Source: Phylloscopus collybita | Taxonomy: Eukaryota > Chordata > Aves > Passeriformes > Phylloscopidae | Direction: 5' to 3' | DNA: 64,000 bases | Assembly: GCA_027886175.1 (NCBI GenBank) | Contig: JAJNNQ010000075.1 | Span: forward strand, 4,443,001 to 4,507,000 | Part shown: positions 60,401 to 64,000 of the stretch, one piece after another | How positions within the stretch are numbered: the first letter of the stretch is position 1 | How the letters are laid out: each line of letters begins with the position of its first letter | Translations under genes and position numbers: made by a program | The notes under the pieces: generated by a model | Seen by the model: only the letters and a program-made list of their open reading frames with translations | Databases searched by the model: none | Told to the model about the DNA's origin: nothing

Positions 60401-62434
60401 GATTTAATGTGCTTGAGTGTGTATGTGCAAAGATTTTAGAGGTTCCCATCCACTGCTTTTAGTAAACCGAGGCACACAAGAGTATGGTTCCCTATAACTA
60501 CCCTGTGCTCAGTAGGATGTCATAAGCATCTCTGTTTTAGGCAGGCAATGGGGTTTAACCCATGGGCACCTCACTTCAGAAACCTGTTCCCATGATTTTT
60601 GTGGCAGGAAAGGCAAAGGGAACTGTGCAAACAAGGAACAATTTTAGGGCCTGTTAGTCACAGGCAGTAGCACTTAACCAACACTATAACCACAACTTTG
60701 TCTCCTGCTCTCCCCTCCTGCCAATCCCATGCTCCTTTTGAGCAGTGACCAAGCAGAAATCCTGAAGACAGCTCCTCCCTCTTTGGGAACTGGAGCTTTC
60801 TCTGCCAGTATTTCTTCAGGCAGCATTCAATCCCCCTTGGCACGTCCCAAGCCTCACTAGTGTCAGCATTGCATGAGCTTGATGGGAAAAAGACACTCCA
60901 AACTCTGAAGGCTGGGAATCTAATTAGTTCAAAAGTGTCTTTATGCTATTATATTCCCATTAAAATAATAATTGATCACTCTTCATTGTACTCTTAATGA
61001 TGCTTGAAAATAATGGGCTTGAATCAGTACTGTGCCCACTGTAAATGTGGTGGAAGAGCAAGGAGGATCTTAGCAAGGCTGACTGCATTTCCATTTTTTT
61101 TGGCTAATTTGGTGTTTTGACAGAATATCTGCATTCAGCAGAAGCTCCTGCCTTGCAGGTTTATCCTGCTAAGGGGCTCAGTGAGAGCCTCAGGAGTTGC
61201 ATGTCCAGTTATACATATTGATGGATCTGGGGCACTTGAGCTAAGGGAACAAGCAATGAAGAGTTCATCTGTATATATAAAAATCCTCCTTTTTTTTGAT
61301 AGATTCCCCTGCTACCTTGGTTATTGAATAGAATTAAAAGCAGCAGCAGATCCTTTGAGGAGCTGTGATGTCTGGAGTGTGGTGTTTCACACAAAGTTCA
61401 TCTCCCAAGTTCCCTCAGGTGCAGTGGAAGTGTCTCTAGAAGGTGGTGGAGAGTCAGTGTGCAGAGCAGCAGCTCACGAAAACCCAGGAATATTCCTGCA
61501 CTAATGGCACTTTTCAATGCTCTGATTGCTTTGACTTTGAAACCTTCCTCTGGAGAATGGCTGGGAGAAACACAGCCCAGAGCAACTTGAACCCCACAGC
61601 AGGTCTTTGCCTGCTTGGCACCAGACTGGCTCCAGTCAGGGTCTGTGCAGGAAGCCCCTAAGCACTTTTGGAGAGTATTTTGCAAAGGCATGAGAAATTA
61701 CACAGATTTATTCCACTCTGGTGAATAACTAACCCCACCTCTACCTGCAACTATACCTTTCAGAAGATTGATTAGGTTTTGTTTTACCAGTTTTTCATCC
61801 AGGCCAGTCACATCAGAGTATTTTTCTCCTTCTCTCCACTCCCTGAGCCCTCATTTTTGATTCTGAGTGTGGCAGTGCAATGCTAATGCTTCCCCTGACA
61901 GAATGCTTGGAAAGAGAGGCAGCAGAAGTGGATGGTGGGGGAAGATCTGCTGGCTGACATACCAAAGCTTGGAATATGGAACACTTGAGGCCTTCTGACA
62001 GTATCTTATGGGAGAAGAGACAGAGTTTTAGTTTATGATTTACCAGACTGAGGAATAAAAGCAATCCTGTCCTAACTATTTGGTGTGACCAGTCATCCTC
62101 CTTAGCTCCATCTCTGTCAGAAAGTAGAACCATCCAAGGGCTATTTCTGGCTTTCTGGTGAGTGGCTGAGCTTTGCTTCTGTGGGTGAGCAGGGTGGTCA
62201 TGTCCAAACTGCATATTGGAAGTATCCCTTGCTCCTGCTAGCTCCAAAGTCAGCACAGCTTTGACAGGAAAAGGGCTGCCAAAATTCTGACGGACATCAT
62301 GGCAACTGGTAAAATGGGATGGGCAGTGTTCAAGGCTTTGCCAAGGCCATGCTCAGTTTAACCCTCCACATCTGGGATTCTGGGATGGTTTGTTGGTCTT
62401 CAGCATCCTTTGTACGAGATCCAAACAAAGAAGA
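57494..62434. other. Gene-free stretch, mostly unique
   Basis: No supported gene. Frames of 120-147 codons (57612-57974, 58540-58983 on plus; 61813-62256 on minus) have no recognisable domains. The segment 60930-61030 is TAAT-rich and could be a conserved noncoding block. Confidence 0.5.
57878..57931 (+). repeat. A/C-rich simple repeat (CCAA)n
   Basis: Repeated AACC and CCAA units with A runs form about 54 nt with a single T. Part of a 120-codon frame merely translates it. Confidence 0.8.
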
Positions 62435-62446
62435 CTTTTTCTTTTT

Positions 62447-62493
<47 letters not shown>

Positions 62494-62502
62494 CTTTCTT
62501 TC
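62435..62502 (+). repeat. 68-nt polypyrimidine tract, mostly T
   Basis: All bases are T or C, with a T run of more than 40, ending TTTCTTTCTTTC and followed by AG. The tract plus AG resembles a strong splice acceptor, but no exon downstream can be supported. A simple repeat is the cautious call. Confidence 0.9.
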
Positions 62503-64000
62503 AGTGGAGATAATTTGGTGACCTATTAACCAAAGCCTCTGATCATGTTCTGGTACTTTTTTGTGTGTGTGTGAAAACCTCCAGATGGAAGGTACCAGGA
62601 AACTTTGGGTTCAGCTGTGTGGTGGTGGATAATCTCCAAACCTGGGAAACTATCTTGGCAGCCACGCTACAGCTGGACATGGAGAGTCAGAGTATACAGG
62701 CAGGTAATCAAGGCTATATACTATTTTTATTTTTATTATTTTTTTTTTAGATATGTGACTCCTAGTTCACATACTAGGTTTGGTTGACCTGTTTTTGCTT
62801 AAGGAAAAGTTAAACTGGGGGAAAAGGTGATCAAATTAACGAGTTTAACTTACCCCTGCTCAACTCAGGTTCCTTCCATTATGTGACCTGATGTGCTTTA
62901 GAAACCTTTCAGCTAAAATTTGGGTTTAGCCAAAGGCTTCCTAGCAACACCAAGCCAGGTAAATGACACACAGGATGCTGCTGGGGCTTTGACTCAGCTA
63001 AATGGGAGTAAATTAGTTGCTCTGCTATTCATGTGTGTCTCTTCTCCCAATTTCAGTTAATTGAATGCTGGGAACACTGTATTTTTTATTTATTTATTTA
63101 GTCCTTTACCACAGTTTGTTGAACATTGCTAAAATCAGTTTCCCATTTCATAACTAGGTGCAAAGGAATATTCTGTATAAGCAGACCTACTTCTTCCCAC
63201 ATCCATGGTTAAAAACCAAATGAACCTATATATCCACATCTCCAAAGGGAAGGGGTTTTTCCCATGTGATACCTGATATCCCATATTTTGAATAACAGCC
63301 TCACTGAAGCTAGAGGAGAAGTTTCAGGAGGACGATGAAATATTTATTCCAGGTTCAGACTTTAAAGTATGAGTTATGGTTTCTGGAGTGTCCAGGGATA
63401 CTTTGTGATGGTGAGCATTCAGGGTAAATGGGGTGGGGATATCTGCTTCATGCCTTCATATCTTCCAGCCTGATTCCTGCCTTCTTATGGGAAATATCTT
63501 AGAGCATTATGGGAAAATGCATATTGATGAACTTCCCAATGTATAACCAAGCTTGTCTGCATTCTCTATTTTTTCATTAGTCACTAACCATTTCTATTAG
63601 ACACAGCATTAGCTCCCAGATCATAAATTCAGGAGAGGAGGTGGTGTCCCGCCCTGCTCTGCAGTGAGATCTAATGGCTTCTTTGCTGCAACAATGGAGA
63701 AAGCATTTAAAGTAATGTCCCTTATGGATAGTCTCCAGCACATGCAATGACTTTTTTTTATAGTACTCAGTATATTTAGCAGTGAAGGAGAGAAAATTTG
63801 TGAGCTCTTCTTTTAGAAAGACCACAGTTTAAATAAAGCCCAAATCCATAGTTTTTTCTTTTCTTGTTCTTGTTGTGCCTTATCACTGGAAACTGTGGAA
63901 AGCAAAAATGATCATATGCAGTTGATAAGTCCTCCCTGTCCTGTGCACAGCTTAACATCACCCTAAAAAACACCTCTGCAGCATCACTTGCCTTCAGCAG
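62503..64000. other. Gene-free stretch to the window end
   Basis: A short GT run lies at about 62561-62571 and a TTTA run at about 63085-63100. No gene, transposon or RNA is recognised. Any feature crossing the right boundary would be unseen. Confidence 0.55.

Noticed and set aside
1..64000. tRNA, rRNA, snRNA genes, CRISPR arrays, bacterial operons
   Set aside because: No A/B-box pair, cloverleaf, spaced-repeat array or tightly packed coding series was seen on either strand.

Overview
This window looks like nuclear DNA of a bird, and more specifically probably a songbird (the second part is inference). The base composition is AT-rich and CpG-poor. Every recognisable repeat is avian in style: 5'-truncated CR1 LINE copies ending in ATTCTATG-type tails, and endogenous retrovirus (ERV) LTRs with TGT...ACA ends. 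There is no operon-like packing. I found no protein-coding gene, tRNA, rRNA or CRISPR array that I can support. Open frames are short and overlap on both strands, as expected by chance; the longest (216 codons at 32230-32880, minus strand) has no recognisable domain. The window is best read as intergenic or intronic DNA whose legible content is old and young transposon debris plus microsatellites.

Layout. 1-10.4 kb: mostly unique AT-rich DNA with two CR1 tails (890-985 minus, 6600-6790 plus), a triple CCAAT-box cluster near 3 kb and a few simple repeats. 10.4-16.5 kb: a long CR1 3' end that still keeps a readable ORF2 C-terminal frame (10412-11086), three shorter CR1 tails and a diverged direct duplication (12881-13001 and 13282-13413). 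18.0-23.1 kb: the most complex mobile-element cluster. It holds an about 2.6-kb ancient antisense CR1-type LINE, directly abutted by an antisense ERV fragment that keeps a tRNA-Gly-type primer-binding site and a long LTR with a CpG-rich core. A second ancient LINE fragment follows. 23-36 kb: a long stretch with almost no recognisable repeats. 36-39 kb: two fragments of one LTR family and an antisense CR1. 43-44.8 kb: a long CR1 3' end, then an (AGAAT)n and a very long (GGAAA)n homopurine tract. 46.7-53.2 kb: three CR1 pieces, a stem-loop next to an A/C homopolymer junction, and a complete solo LTR (52517-53161) with perfect inverted ends and a perfect 5-bp target-site duplication. 53.2-64 kb: mainly unique sequence with T/G-, A/C- and T-rich simple repeats.

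The elements do not form a gene system. The clearest evidence is for the solo LTR (termini plus target duplication), the primer-binding site of the antisense ERV (17 of 18 matches to the expected tRNA-Gly complement) and the 277-nt homopurine run. I did not find an undescribed biological system. The least explained structures are the 12.9/13.3-kb duplication, the 48.85-kb stem-loop and several homeodomain-site-rich, possibly conserved noncoding blocks.
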